DNA from: Thermohalobaculum sp039821125
Lineage (GTDB): Bacteria > Pseudomonadota > Alphaproteobacteria > Rhodobacterales > Rhodobacteraceae
NCBI GenBank assembly: GCA_039821125.1
Contig: JBCBOR010000045.1
Location: 1 to 38,417, forward strand
Length of the DNA: 38,417 bases
Reading direction: 5' to 3'
The notes beneath the pieces were generated by a model. The model searched no databases, was not told the DNA's origin, and saw nothing but the letters and a program-made list of their open reading frames with translations. The position numbers were made by a program, and so were the translations under genes. Position 1 is the stretch's first letter, and every line of letters starts with the position of its first letter. Shown here in pieces: positions 15,850 through 23,355 of the stretch.

Positions 15850-16912
15850 GGAAGAGCCTGTCGAAGATCAAACCGGGGCAAAAACGGTCGCTCTGACTAT
15901 CCCGGATAGTGCCGAGGGGCAACGTTTGGACAAGGCTCTGGCGGCGGCGGCGGAGGCTGCGGAGGTCTCTCTCTCGCGCTCGCGGATCGGTGCATTGTTG
16001 TCTGCGGACGCTGTCCACGGACCCAACGGCGTCGCAGCCTTGCGCGACAAAGCGGCGGCAGGGGTGTCCTATACAATCGTGCTGCCTCCACCGGTCGCGG
16101 CGGATCCGGAACCCGAGGATATCCCGCTCGACATTCTGTTCGAGGACGCGCACCTGATCGTCGTGAACAAACCGGCCGGGATGGTCGTTCATCCTGCGCC
16201 CGGCGCCGAAAGCGGTACGCTGGTCAACGCACTGCTGCACCACTGCGGAGACAGCCTGACCGGCATTGCCGGCGCCCGGCGTCCCGGTATCGTCCACCGG
16301 ATCGACAAGGACACCTCAGGCGTTCTGGTCTGCGCGAAGACCGAGGCGGCGCACACCCATCTCTCGGGCCTTTTTGCCGCCCACACCGTGCACAGACGGT
16401 ATCTGGCAATCCTCTGGGGCGCGCCGTCCCGCGCGGATCCTCGTCTCGCCGGGCTGGAGGGTGTCAGCTTCGAGGACGCCAACATCGTGCGGATCGAGAC
16501 GGAGATCGCACGCCACCCCTCCGACCGCAAACGCATGGCGGTGACCCGCAAGGGCGGACGGCGCGCGGTCACCCGACTGCGCACGATCGAGACCTTCGGC
16601 GCGGCGGAGCGCCCGTTTGCCGCGCTGGCTGAATGCTGGCTCGAAACCGGGCGCACCCATCAGATTCGGGTGCACGCCTCATACGCGGGGCATGCTCTGA
16701 TCGGCGATCCGGTCTATGGACGAGCGCGCGCTGTGTCCCCGAATGACGCAACAGAGGCGCAACGTGAGCTATTGAAACATTTCCCCCGACAGGCCCTGCA
16801 TGCCTCGGAATTGGGATTCTTGCACCCGGATACGAAGGAAACCCTGACTTTCACAGCCGGTCTTCCGCACGATGTTGACACGCTTTTGCAAGGACTTCGC
16901 CGGAATCCCTGA
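15848..16912 (+). CDS. RluA/RluD-type 23S rRNA pseudouridine synthase
   Basis: This 354-residue enzyme should isomerise specific uridines in 23S rRNA. Residues ~20-75 resemble an S4 RNA-binding domain (GQRLDKALAAA, SLSRSRIGALLSADAV). The catalytic domain has IVVNKPAGMVVHPAPG, the signature HRIDKDTSG (150-158) with catalytic Asp153, and the C-terminal CWLETGRTHQIRVH and ALIGDPVYG. Layout and length fit RluD, but RluC-type specificity cannot be excluded. An in-frame TGA lies two codons upstream and no other start precedes the S4 domain, so the ATG at 15848 is well fixed, although its ribosome-binding site is poor. rpoH follows about 100 bases downstream, an rluA-rpoH order I recall from other alphaproteobacteria. 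Confidence 0.93.
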   Translation: MEEPVEDQTGAKTVALTIPDSAEGQRLDKALAAAAEAAEVSLSRSRIGALLSADAVHGPNGVAALRDKAAAGVSYTIVLPPPVAADPEPEDIPLDILFEDAHLIVVNKPAGMVVHPAPGAESGTLVNALLHHCGDSLTGIAGARRPGIVHRIDKDTSGVLVCAKTEAAHTHLSGLFAAHTVHRRYLAILWGAPSRADPRLAGLEGVSFEDANIVRIETEIARHPSDRKRMAVTRKGGRRAVTRLRTIETFGAAERPFAALAECWLETGRTHQIRVHASYAGHALIGDPVYGRARAVSPNDATEAQRELLKHFPRQALHASELGFLHPDTKETLTFTAGLPHDVDTLLQGLRRNP

Positions 16913-16954
16913 CAAAAACGTTAGGAAAATGACGCGAATTTTCACTGGTACGGC

Positions 16955-16983
16955 CTTGCAGGCTTGCCGTGGACGTCACATTT
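16955..16983 (+). promoter_or_regulatory. Candidate heat-shock (sigma-32 type) promoter before rpoH
   Basis: CTTGCA at 16955-16960, a 17-base spacer and ACATTT at 16978-16983 approximate the alphaproteobacterial RpoH consensus CTTG-N17/18-CCATnT. The element ends 31 bases before the rpoH start. It would permit autoregulation. A short GC-rich match like this can arise by chance. Confidence 0.3.
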
Positions 16984-17013
16984 TGAACCTCAATGCTTGG
17001 GGAAGGTAGATTT

Positions 17014-17922
17014 ATGAGCACGACCTATTCATCACTTCCAGCGCCGTCGCCGGAACAAGGACTGAGCCGGTATCTCTCGGAGATCCGCAAGTTCCCAATG
17101 CTGGAACCCGATGAGGAATTCATGCTGGCCAAGGCATGGGCGGATCACGGCGATAGCAGAGCGGCACACAAGCTGGTCACCTCGCACCTGCGCCTCGCGG
17201 CAAAGATCGCCATGGGCTATCGCGGCTATGGCCTGCCGACGGCAGAGGTGATCTCCGAGGCCAATGTCGGTCTGATGCAGTCGGTCAAGCGTTTCGATCC
17301 CGACAAGGGTTTCAGGCTCGCCACTTACGCGATGTGGTGGATCCGCGCCGCAATCCAGGAATACATCCTGCGCTCATGGTCGCTGGTGAAGTTGGGCACG
17401 ACGGCCGCACAGAAGAAGCTGTTCTTCAATCTGCGCAAGGCGAAGTCCAAGATCGGCGCACTGGAAGACGGCGACATGCGCCCCGAACATGTCGAGAAAA
17501 TTGCGACCGATCTCGGTGTCACCGAGGATGAAGTGGTCTCGATGAACCGGCGCCTGTCCGGTGGCGGCGACAGCTCGCTGAACGCACCGCTCAAGGGCGA
17601 TGGCGAGGGCACGTCGGAATGGCAGGACTGGCTCGCCGATGACGAGGCCGATCAGGCCACGGCCTATGCCGAGAGCCAGGAGATGGACCTGCGCCGCGAG
17701 TTGCTGATGGAAGCGTTGGAAAGCCTGGACGAACGCCAGCGCCATATCCTGACGGAGCGGCGTCTGAAGGACGATCCGGTGACGTTGGAGGACCTGTCGA
17801 AGGTCTATGATGTCAGCCGGGAGCGTATCCGGCAGATCGAGGTTCGTGCGTTTGAGAAACTGCAAAAACGCATGCGCGAACTGGCCGCCGAGAAAAAGAT
17901 GATCCCCGCGGTCACGGCCTGA
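17014..17922 (+). CDS. rpoH: RNA polymerase heat-shock sigma factor RpoH (sigma-32)
   Basis: This 302-residue sigma factor directs RNA polymerase to heat-shock and, in Rhodobacterales, oxidative-stress promoters. It begins MSTTYSSLPAPSPEQGLSRY, preceded by GGGGAAGG 7 bases upstream; a longer frame to 16993 is not supported. Region 2 has LRLAAKIAMGYRGYGLPTAE, RFDPDKGFRLATYAMWWIR and QEYILRSW. The RpoH box is QKKLFFNLR at 133-141, the sequence that sets sigma-32 apart from other sigma-70 relatives. Region 4 has the helix-turn-helix LEDLSKVYDVSRERIRQIEV. Rhodobacterales often carry two rpoH paralogues; the rluA-type neighbour suggests the main one, but that needs tree placement. Confidence 0.95.
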   Translation: MSTTYSSLPAPSPEQGLSRYLSEIRKFPMLEPDEEFMLAKAWADHGDSRAAHKLVTSHLRLAAKIAMGYRGYGLPTAEVISEANVGLMQSVKRFDPDKGFRLATYAMWWIRAAIQEYILRSWSLVKLGTTAAQKKLFFNLRKAKSKIGALEDGDMRPEHVEKIATDLGVTEDEVVSMNRRLSGGGDSSLNAPLKGDGEGTSEWQDWLADDEADQATAYAESQEMDLRRELLMEALESLDERQRHILTERRLKDDPVTLEDLSKVYDVSRERIRQIEVRAFEKLQKRMRELAAEKKMIPAVTA

Positions 17923-17954
17923 TTGAAAAGCTGATCGAAGGCAGGGTCGAACTC

Positions 17955-17984
17955 GCTGTTCGTTCGACATGACGAACGAACAGC
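17955..17984. promoter_or_regulatory. Perfect 12-bp inverted repeat between rpoH and the P450 gene
   Basis: GCTGTTCGTTCG (17955-17966) pairs perfectly with CGAACGAACAGC (17973-17984) around the 6-base loop ACATGA. It begins 32 bases after the rpoH stop and ends 22 bases before the P450 ATG. No T-run follows, so an rpoH terminator is possible but not typical. The size and position also suit an operator, such as a TetR-family site, for the P450 gene. Confidence 0.55.
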
Positions 17985-18006
17985 ACGGTGCTAGCCTCGA
18001 CAGGCC

Positions 18007-19233
18007 ATGACACCGCGCGATCTTTCGTCCGATACCTGCCCAGACCGTGCTGCGATGCCATTTCTCGATCTGGCAGCGCCCGCTTTCTCGACGCGGTCTG
18101 CAGCGGTCCGGCAGGCACGCGCCCGGCATTGGTGCGCGCGCACCCCATACGGTCTGGCCGTGCTCCGTCACCGAGAGGTCGGACAGCTTTTGCGGGACCG
18201 GCGGCTTCGCCAGGGCAGCTATGCGTGGCCAAAGATCATGGCGCTCGAGGGCAGTTTCGCCGGTTTCTGGACCCGCAGCGTGATCTCGCAGGAAGGGCCA
18301 GCGCATCGGCGGCTCCGGGCTTTGGCGGTCCCTGCCCTTGCGCCTGAGCACATCGACGCGCTGAAGCCTGCCTTTGACCGGATCGCAGCGGATCTGGCTG
18401 AAGCGCTGCGCGATGGCGACACGTGTGAGTTCCAATCGGCCTTCGCCATCCCGTTCGCCGGTCAGGCGATTGCGGTCTTGCTCGGCCTGCCAGCATCGGA
18501 TTGGCAGACCATCTCACATGATGCCTCTGCGCTCGGGCTTGCCATGGGCGTCGATGCCAAGCAGCACGAACCGATGTTCAATGCGGCATGCGATCGGCTC
18601 ATGGATCTGGCGGATGACCTGGTCGCACGGGTCCGGCGTGGACGCGACCGCGAGAGCTACATCGCGCGCCTGGTTACTGGCTTCGATGCAGCGGGACTGA
18701 CCGACCCTCAGGTGCTGCGCGATCTGATTGTGATCTCGATCTTTGGCGGCGTGGATACGACACGCTCACAGCTTGGTCTCGGCATGGCCCTGTTCGTAGC
18801 GCATCCCCGGCAATGGCAGGGTCTGCGCGCTGATCCAGCCCTGGTGCCGAACGCCATCGAGGAGATCATCCGCACGCGCCCCACCACGACATGGTCCACG
18901 CGGGAAGCGATAAAGGATTTCGAGTTCGGCGGTTTGATCATCCGCCGTGGCGAGACGATACACATGCTGGTCCATGCCTCCGCCCGTGATCCCGAGATTG
19001 ATCAGGATCCCGCCTTCGACATCACAGCCAAGCGGCGGGTGCATTTCGGCTTCGGGGGCGGCGCGCACCACTGCCTCGGTCAATATGTGGCGCGCACTGA
19101 CATGGCCTCGGCCCTGACCGCGTTGTCCCGCGTGCTGGCGCGGCTCTGGTTCGACGGCACACCCGAATGGCTGCCCGACAGTGGCAACACCAGCCCGACC
19201 CGTCTGCCACTGGGATACGAAACCCTGCCCTGA
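18007..19233 (+). CDS. Cytochrome P450
   Basis: This 408-residue soluble class I bacterial P450 should hydroxylate a small hydrophobic substrate using electrons from a ferredoxin. The C-helix has GPAHRRLRALAVPAL. The I-helix oxygen-activation motif is GGVDTTRS (247-254). The ExxR pair is Glu286/Arg289 in IEEIIRTRP. The heme loop is FGFGGGAHHCLGQ (347-359) with Cys356 as thiolate ligand. Length is normal. The ATG at 18007 has a weak ribosome-binding site (ACAGG close to the start). No ferredoxin or reductase gene lies beside it, so redox partners must be elsewhere. A long perfect dyad sits just upstream. The substrate is unknown. Confidence 0.93.
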   Translation: MTPRDLSSDTCPDRAAMPFLDLAAPAFSTRSAAVRQARARHWCARTPYGLAVLRHREVGQLLRDRRLRQGSYAWPKIMALEGSFAGFWTRSVISQEGPAHRRLRALAVPALAPEHIDALKPAFDRIAADLAEALRDGDTCEFQSAFAIPFAGQAIAVLLGLPASDWQTISHDASALGLAMGVDAKQHEPMFNAACDRLMDLADDLVARVRRGRDRESYIARLVTGFDAAGLTDPQVLRDLIVISIFGGVDTTRSQLGLGMALFVAHPRQWQGLRADPALVPNAIEEIIRTRPTTTWSTREAIKDFEFGGLIIRRGETIHMLVHASARDPEIDQDPAFDITAKRRVHFGFGGGAHHCLGQYVARTDMASALTALSRVLARLWFDGTPEWLPDSGNTSPTRLPLGYETLP

Positions 19234-19241
19234 CAACATTG

Positions 19242-19253
19242 AACCAAGTGGTT
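19242..19253. promoter_or_regulatory. ArsR-type operator, upstream copy
   Basis: AACCA-AG-TGGTT is a perfect 5-bp dyad. It overlaps TTGACA at 19252-19257, a candidate -35 of the arsR gene, so binding here would block transcription. It matches a second dyad 39 bases downstream in its ACCA/TGGT core. Confidence 0.5.
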
Positions 19254-19278
19254 GACAACGGGCGCCAAGCCATCTTAC

Positions 19279-19294
19279 TTAACCACATGGTAAA
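19279..19294. promoter_or_regulatory. ArsR-type operator overlapping the arsR start codon
   Basis: TTAACCA-CA-TGGTAAA has 6 of 7 pairs in dyad and contains the ATG (19287-19289) of the arsR gene. Its centre is 39 bases from that of the upstream dyad. Two matched sites flanking a promoter indicate autorepression by the ArsR protein; this is inferred. Confidence 0.5.
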
Positions 19295-19622
19295 TCAAAG
19301 TCCCATCGATACGACCTTCGCTGCGCTCGCCGACCCGACACGGCGCGCGATGGTCGAACAGCTTCTCCAGGGTGAGGCGACCGTCTCTCAGCTTGCCGAG
19401 CCGCACGACATGTCCATGCCCGCGGTAATGAAACATATCGGCAAACTGGTTGACGCCGGTCTGGTCGAACGCCGCAAGGAGGGGCGCACCGTTACCTGCT
19501 CGCTGAGGATCGACCCGATGGACGAGGCACAGCGCTGGCTGCAACGGCATCTCGAGGCCTGGAACGGCCGGCTCGATGCTCTCGACCAATACCTTGCTCA
19601 ACAGAAGGATCGAAGCCGATGA
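19287..19622 (+). CDS. ArsR-family winged-helix transcriptional repressor
   Basis: This 111-residue protein carries the ArsR fold: TFAALADPTRRAMVEQLLQG, VSQLAEPHDMSMPAVMKHIG as recognition helix-turn-helix, and LVERRKEGRTVTCSL as the wing. The metal-binding ELCVCDL-type motif of ArsR/SmtB is absent, which fits the non-metal subgroup paired with SRPBCC proteins. I chose the ATG at 19287; the upstream frame is not conserved-looking and runs over the P450 end. It overlaps the next gene by 4 bases. The two dyads at its promoter suggest it represses its own operon (arsR, SRPBCC, DUF899-type). The inducer is unknown. Confidence 0.9.
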   Translation: MVNQSPIDTTFAALADPTRRAMVEQLLQGEATVSQLAEPHDMSMPAVMKHIGKLVDAGLVERRKEGRTVTCSLRIDPMDEAQRWLQRHLEAWNGRLDALDQYLAQQKDRSR

Positions 19623-20086
19623 ACGCGCCCGTACCCGAGATGACCGGCCCGACCTCGCTGATGATCCGCCGCACCTTCGAGGCGGATATCGAAACGCTGT
19701 TTCAAGCTTTGACCGATCCCAAGGCGTGGCTCAGCTGGTTCGGTGGCGGAAAGGCCACGCCGATCAATGCGACTGCGGATCTGGTCGTCGGCGGGGACTG
19801 GCGCATCGATCTTCGCGGCGGAGATGGAACCGCGTTCGGCGTCTTCGGCGCCTTTACCGAAATCGACGCTCCGAACACGGTCAGTTTCACCTGGGCCTGG
19901 ACCGGCACGCCCGAGCGGGTCAGCCAGGTGACGTATCGCCTCTCGGCGGTGGACGCGGATCGAACCACGTTGACCCTGACCCACGACCGGTTCTTCGACA
20001 GCGACGCGCGGGATGGCCACGCTGGTGGCTGGAGCGCGACGCTTGAATTGCTGGAAAGCTACCTCGAGACGGAAGGGGCAGCGTGA
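19619..20086 (+). CDS. SRPBCC (AHSA1-like) domain protein
   Basis: This 155-residue protein has the activator-of-Hsp90-homologue-1 type START/SRPBCC fold: MIRRTFEADIETLFQALTDP, WLSWFGGGKATP, GGDWRIDLRGGDGTAFGVFG, FTEIDAPNTVSFTWAWTG and a C-terminal HAGGWSATLELLESYLE. Such proteins form a hydrophobic pocket and are very often coupled to ArsR regulators, as here. Their biochemical role is mostly unproven. Its ATG overlaps the arsR stop (ATGA) and its TGA overlaps the next start (TGATG), so the three genes are translationally coupled. Confidence 0.9.
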   Translation: MNAPVPEMTGPTSLMIRRTFEADIETLFQALTDPKAWLSWFGGGKATPINATADLVVGGDWRIDLRGGDGTAFGVFGAFTEIDAPNTVSFTWAWTGTPERVSQVTYRLSAVDADRTTLTLTHDRFFDSDARDGHAGGWSATLELLESYLETEGAA

Positions 20087-20784
20087 TGTCTCATCCGATC
20101 GTCTCGCGTGAGGACTGGCTGGTCGCGCGCCGCGCGCATCTGGATGACGAGAAGGCCTTCACCCGCGCGCGCGATGCGTTGAGCGCACGTCGCCGTGCCC
20201 TCCCCTGGCTGCGGGTTGAAAAGACCTACACATTCGCCACCACCGACGGACCGCGCACCCTTTCCGCCCTGTTCGGTTCGCGTCGGCAATTGATCATCTG
20301 CCACTTCATGTTCGGCCCTGACTGGACGGAGGGCTGTCCCTCCTGCTCCTTCTGGTCCGACGGATATGACAGGATCACCGATCATCTCGCCCACAGGGAC
20401 ACCGCCTTTGTGGTGGTATCCAACACCGGGCTTGACCGGATCGAGGCCTATCGCACGCGCATGGGCTGGTCACTTCCCTGGGTCTCGTCGCTCGGCAGTG
20501 ACTTCAACCGCGACTTCGCGGTGAGCTTCACGCCGGAGGAGATCGCGGCGAAGTCGCCGGTCTACAATCACGGGACCTCCGGCTTCCCAACCACGGAAGC
20601 GCCAGGTCTCAGCGTCTTCTTCAAACCGGACGACACAACGCTTGTGCACACCTATTCGACCTATGCGCGTGGTCTCGATATGCTGAACACCGCCTATCAC
20701 CTGCTCGATCTTACGCCGAAGGGACGCGATGAGGACGACGGCATCATGCACTGGCTGCGTCGGCGGGACGAATACGACACCTGA
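20086..20784 (+). CDS. DUF899-type thioredoxin-fold protein
   Basis: This 232-residue protein matches the DUF899 family by its opening (VSREDWLVARRAHLDDEKAF), LPWLRVEKTYTFATTDGPRT, and the central HFMFGPDWTEGCPSCSFWSD. The family has a thioredoxin-like fold, and the CPSC sequence here is a CxxC-type pair, although redox activity is not established. The C-terminus has SVFFKPDDTTLVHTYSTYAR. I chose the ATG at 20086, one base into the upstream stop, over the GTG at 20083. It belongs to the arsR operon; DUF899 genes commonly sit with SRPBCC and VOC genes. The function is unknown. Confidence 0.85.
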   Translation: MSHPIVSREDWLVARRAHLDDEKAFTRARDALSARRRALPWLRVEKTYTFATTDGPRTLSALFGSRRQLIICHFMFGPDWTEGCPSCSFWSDGYDRITDHLAHRDTAFVVVSNTGLDRIEAYRTRMGWSLPWVSSLGSDFNRDFAVSFTPEEIAAKSPVYNHGTSGFPTTEAPGLSVFFKPDDTTLVHTYSTYARGLDMLNTAYHLLDLTPKGRDEDDGIMHWLRRRDEYDT

Positions 20785-20838
20785 CACGAGGCGTACGCGC
20801 GACGCTCGAACACCACCACCCACAAAGGAGGAAAAGCG

Positions 20839-21219
20839 ATGACCCACGGATCCATTCACTGGTCGGAACTGATCAGCGACGATGTTGCAGCGTCCGTTAA
20901 GTTCTTCACCGACGTGTGCGGCTGGACGGTCGATGCCATGCCGATGCCGATGGGCGACTATCACGTCTGCAAACAAGGCGAGACGCCGGTTGCGGGCATC
21001 ATGGGCGTTGATCAGATCGAGAACCCGAGCCACGAGATCACACCGCACTGGATGACATACATTGCCGTTGATGACGTCGATGCGTCCGTCGAACAGGTGA
21101 AATCGGGCGGCGGTCAGGTGATCAACAGCCCATTCGATGTCCCCGGTGTCGGGCGGATCGCCATCATCATGGATCCGGGCAAGGCGGTTTGCGGAATCAT
21201 GACACCAGCAAGCACCTGA
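20839..21219 (+). CDS. VOC (glyoxalase/dioxygenase fold) family protein
   Basis: This 126-residue protein shows two beta-alpha-beta-beta-beta modules of the vicinal oxygen chelate fold: IHWSELISDDVAASVKFFTD plus CGWTVDAMPMPMGDYHVCKQ, then MTYIAVDDVDASVEQVKSGG plus INSPFDVPGVGRIAIIMDPG. Members bind metal and act as glyoxalases, dioxygenases, resistance proteins or simple binding proteins. The ligand set cannot be assigned with confidence here. A strong AAAGGAGG site precedes the ATG. It lies 54 bases after the DUF899-type gene and probably ends the arsR operon. Confidence 0.9.
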   Translation: MTHGSIHWSELISDDVAASVKFFTDVCGWTVDAMPMPMGDYHVCKQGETPVAGIMGVDQIENPSHEITPHWMTYIAVDDVDASVEQVKSGGGQVINSPFDVPGVGRIAIIMDPGKAVCGIMTPAST

Positions 21220-21220
21220 G

Positions 21221-21246
21221 ACCGGCTGGATTTGCCTCTAGCCGGT
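21221..21246. terminator. Dyad between convergent VOC and DsbD-like genes
   Basis: ACCGGCT (21221-21227) pairs with AGCCGGT (21240-21246) around 12 bases. It spans the 18-base gap between two convergent genes and includes part of the stop codon of the minus-strand gene. It could serve as a two-way terminator, though no T-run is present. Confidence 0.35.
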
Positions 21247-22089
21247 GACGCGTCGGCAGCCGCGGATATCGGCCGAGTTCAGCCCGTCGAGCACGGTAAA
21301 CCGCAGATCGTCGCGGTCGATCCATGTCGAGCCATCGGTCGTCTCGATCTGTCCGGCGATCTCGACCGCGGTGCCGTTCACATGGGCCTCGGTTTTGTTG
21401 ACCCAAAGCCTCTCCCCGCCCTCGGCCAGCACCACAGGCGATGAGAACGGCGCTGCAAAGATCATCGAAGCCTCGAAGCGGTAGGCATCGCCTTTCGGAA
21501 AAATGCGGCATGCCATTTCGGTCAACCCGGCCTCACGCCCGATCGGCGGGACCGAGCGGTAGGCGCGCCGGATCTCGCGGCTGCCGATATCGGGGGTCTC
21601 TTGCCCGATCGTCTCGGACAAGGTCACCTGTTCCAGCACACAGAGCTCCTTGCAGACGCCGAGATCTGCGGTCAGCCCGATCGCGATCGGTGCTGCGGGG
21701 TCCGCAGGCGTCACACGCACGGGAAAGACAACACGTTCCGAGTACCCAATGGTTTGCAGACCAAAGCTCTGGAACACCTCGGGCCGTGGCCACATGATCT
21801 GAACGCTTCCGACATTCTCCGACTCGGACCAGTCGAATTGCGGTGGGATGCCCGCGCTGCCCGGATTGCGCCAATACGTCTTCCATCCCGGCTTCAGTGT
21901 CAGTCGCAGCCCCATCAGGCGCGCGCCGCCCTCCTCCCGGATACCCGGGAGCAGCCGGGCCGAGACAAACGACTCGCCCGTCGACACGATGGTCTGTGCG
22001 GGTACGCCTGTCGCGCCAGCAAGCCAGAAAGCGCCCGCGACCGCCGCGCCGGCGCAATGTGTTAACCAGTTGCTCATGATCCGGAACAT
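21238..22089 (-). CDS. Stand-alone periplasmic DsbD N-terminal-domain-like protein
   Basis: This 283-residue secreted protein has a signal peptide (to about PAQT, residue 32). It then shows features of the DsbD alpha (DsbD_N) immunoglobulin-like domain: LRLTLKPGWKTYWRNPGSAG, IPPQFDWSESENVGSVQIMW, YSERVVFPVRV and GLTADLGVCKELCVLEQVTL. The two cysteines in CKELC could be the redox pair, though their spacing differs from that of E. coli DsbD alpha. Unlike full DsbD, there is no transmembrane beta domain or C-terminal thioredoxin domain, so any electrons must come from a separate membrane partner such as CcdA/ScsB. A role in cytochrome or copper-site thiol reduction is inference. The start could also be the ATG at 22077. 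Confidence 0.8.
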   Translation of the reverse strand: MFRIMSNWLTHCAGAAVAGAFWLAGATGVPAQTIVSTGESFVSARLLPGIREEGGARLMGLRLTLKPGWKTYWRNPGSAGIPPQFDWSESENVGSVQIMWPRPEVFQSFGLQTIGYSERVVFPVRVTPADPAAPIAIGLTADLGVCKELCVLEQVTLSETIGQETPDIGSREIRRAYRSVPPIGREAGLTEMACRIFPKGDAYRFEASMIFAAPFSSPVVLAEGGERLWVNKTEAHVNGTAVEIAGQIETTDGSTWIDRDDLRFTVLDGLNSADIRGCRRVTG

Positions 22090-22165
22090 AGAGACTCAGA
22101 TCGGCTTTCAACAAGGCACTTCGCGTTTTCTTGATCCCGGCGGAGGAGAACGGCACAATCGCCCC

Positions 22166-22747
22166 ATGACGGATGTCGCTGCCACGGACGATGCCTGCTT
22201 TCTGGACGGTCAGATCCTGATCGCCATGCCAGGCATGTCGGATCCCCGCTTCCAGAAATCGCTGGTGTATCTTTGCGCTCATTCATCGGACGGAGCCATG
22301 GGCCTGATCGTCAACAAGACAGCCGATGATCTGAAGTGGAGCGATTTGTTTAAGAAACTCGAAATCCCGATTGGAAAGTACAACGCCCCGCGCCCAGTGC
22401 GGTATGGAGGCCCGGTCGAGACGGGTCGCGGGTTCGTCCTGCATTCCTCTGACTACCATGTCGAGGACGCGACGATGCCCGTGGACGACACAACCTCAAT
22501 GACCGCGACACTCGACATTCTTCAGGCCATCGCCATGGGACGCGGCCCGGACCAGGCGATCGTCACGCTCGGTTATGCCGGATGGGCGCCGGGACAGCTC
22601 GAATCAGAGTTGCAGATGAACGGTTGGCTGTCATGCCCGCCAGATGAAAGCCTGCTGTTCGGCGACGATCAGGAGGATAAGTGGGACGCCGCCATGGCGA
22701 AAATCGGTGTCCTGCCGGGGATGCTGAGCACCGGAGGCCACGCCTGA
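22166..22747 (+). CDS. YqgE/AlgH family protein
   Basis: This 193-residue protein matches the YqgE/AlgH (UPF0301) family: GQILIAMPGMSDPRFQKSLV, YLCAHSSDGAMGLIVNKTAD, PVRYGGPVETGRGFVLHSSD and VTLGYAGWAPGQLESELQMN. The fold is known, but the molecular role is not settled. The frame is open well upstream, and I chose the ATG at 22166. GGAGGAGAA lies about 19 bases before it, further than usual. It is divergent from the DsbD-like gene and convergent with the GNAT gene, with 12 bases between stops. Confidence 0.88.
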   Translation: MTDVAATDDACFLDGQILIAMPGMSDPRFQKSLVYLCAHSSDGAMGLIVNKTADDLKWSDLFKKLEIPIGKYNAPRPVRYGGPVETGRGFVLHSSDYHVEDATMPVDDTTSMTATLDILQAIAMGRGPDQAIVTLGYAGWAPGQLESELQMNGWLSCPPDESLLFGDDQEDKWDAAMAKIGVLPGMLSTGGHA

Positions 22748-22759
22748 GACGCATGCAGG

Positions 22760-23347
22760 CTAGTCATCGACCCGCCCGCGCCTGTCCGTGCGCAGCGCGG
22801 CGTAAAGCACATGGTTGCGCCAGCGCCCGTCGATCTGCAGGTAGGCCTGAGCCACCCCTTCGTACTTGAAGGCGCATCGCTCGAGCAGACGCCGGGAGGC
22901 GACGTTCTCCGGCAAGCAGGCGGCTTCCAGGCGCGACAGTTCGAGATGCGTGAAGGCATGCTCTCGGACCGCCGACAGCGCCTCGGACATATACCCTTTC
23001 CGGGCATGGGCCTCGCCGATCCAGTAGCCCAGCGTCGCGGCCTGCGCCGGTTGGCGGCGGATGTTGGACAGCGTGATCCCACCGACGATCTGACCTTCGG
23101 CCCGCGTTACCAGAAACAGCGGCATCGCATCGCCCTGCCGGATCGCGCGATCGGCCCATGTCACCCGGTTGCGGAACGAGCGCGGCGTCAGGTGGTCGCG
23201 GGACCATGTCGGCTCCCACGGGGTCAGGAACGCGCGGCTGTCGCGGCGCAGATGCGCCCACCCCTCGTAGTCGCGGTGCCCCGGCGGCCGCAGGACCAGC
23301 CGGTCGGTGTCGATCTCAACCTTGGCACGCGCGCGCCGTGCAAACAT
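22760..23347 (-). CDS. GNAT N-acetyltransferase, RimJ/RimL type
   Basis: This 195-residue acetyl-CoA-dependent transferase has the RimJ-like opening VEIDTDRLVLRPPGHRDYEG, motif A region ATLGYWIGEAHARKGYMSEA, and the family end LEAACLPENVASRRLLERCA followed by FKYEGVAQAYLQIDGRWRNH. RimJ acetylates the N-terminus of ribosomal protein S5, and relatives modify other protein N-termini or small amines; the target here is not known. It starts 8 bases after the M16 protease stop and is probably the last gene of the long minus-strand cox-thrC operon. Confidence 0.9.
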   Translation of the reverse strand: MFARRARAKVEIDTDRLVLRPPGHRDYEGWAHLRRDSRAFLTPWEPTWSRDHLTPRSFRNRVTWADRAIRQGDAMPLFLVTRAEGQIVGGITLSNIRRQPAQAATLGYWIGEAHARKGYMSEALSAVREHAFTHLELSRLEAACLPENVASRRLLERCAFKYEGVAQAYLQIDGRWRNHVLYAALRTDRRGRVDD

Positions 23348-23355
23348 GTGCGGCC

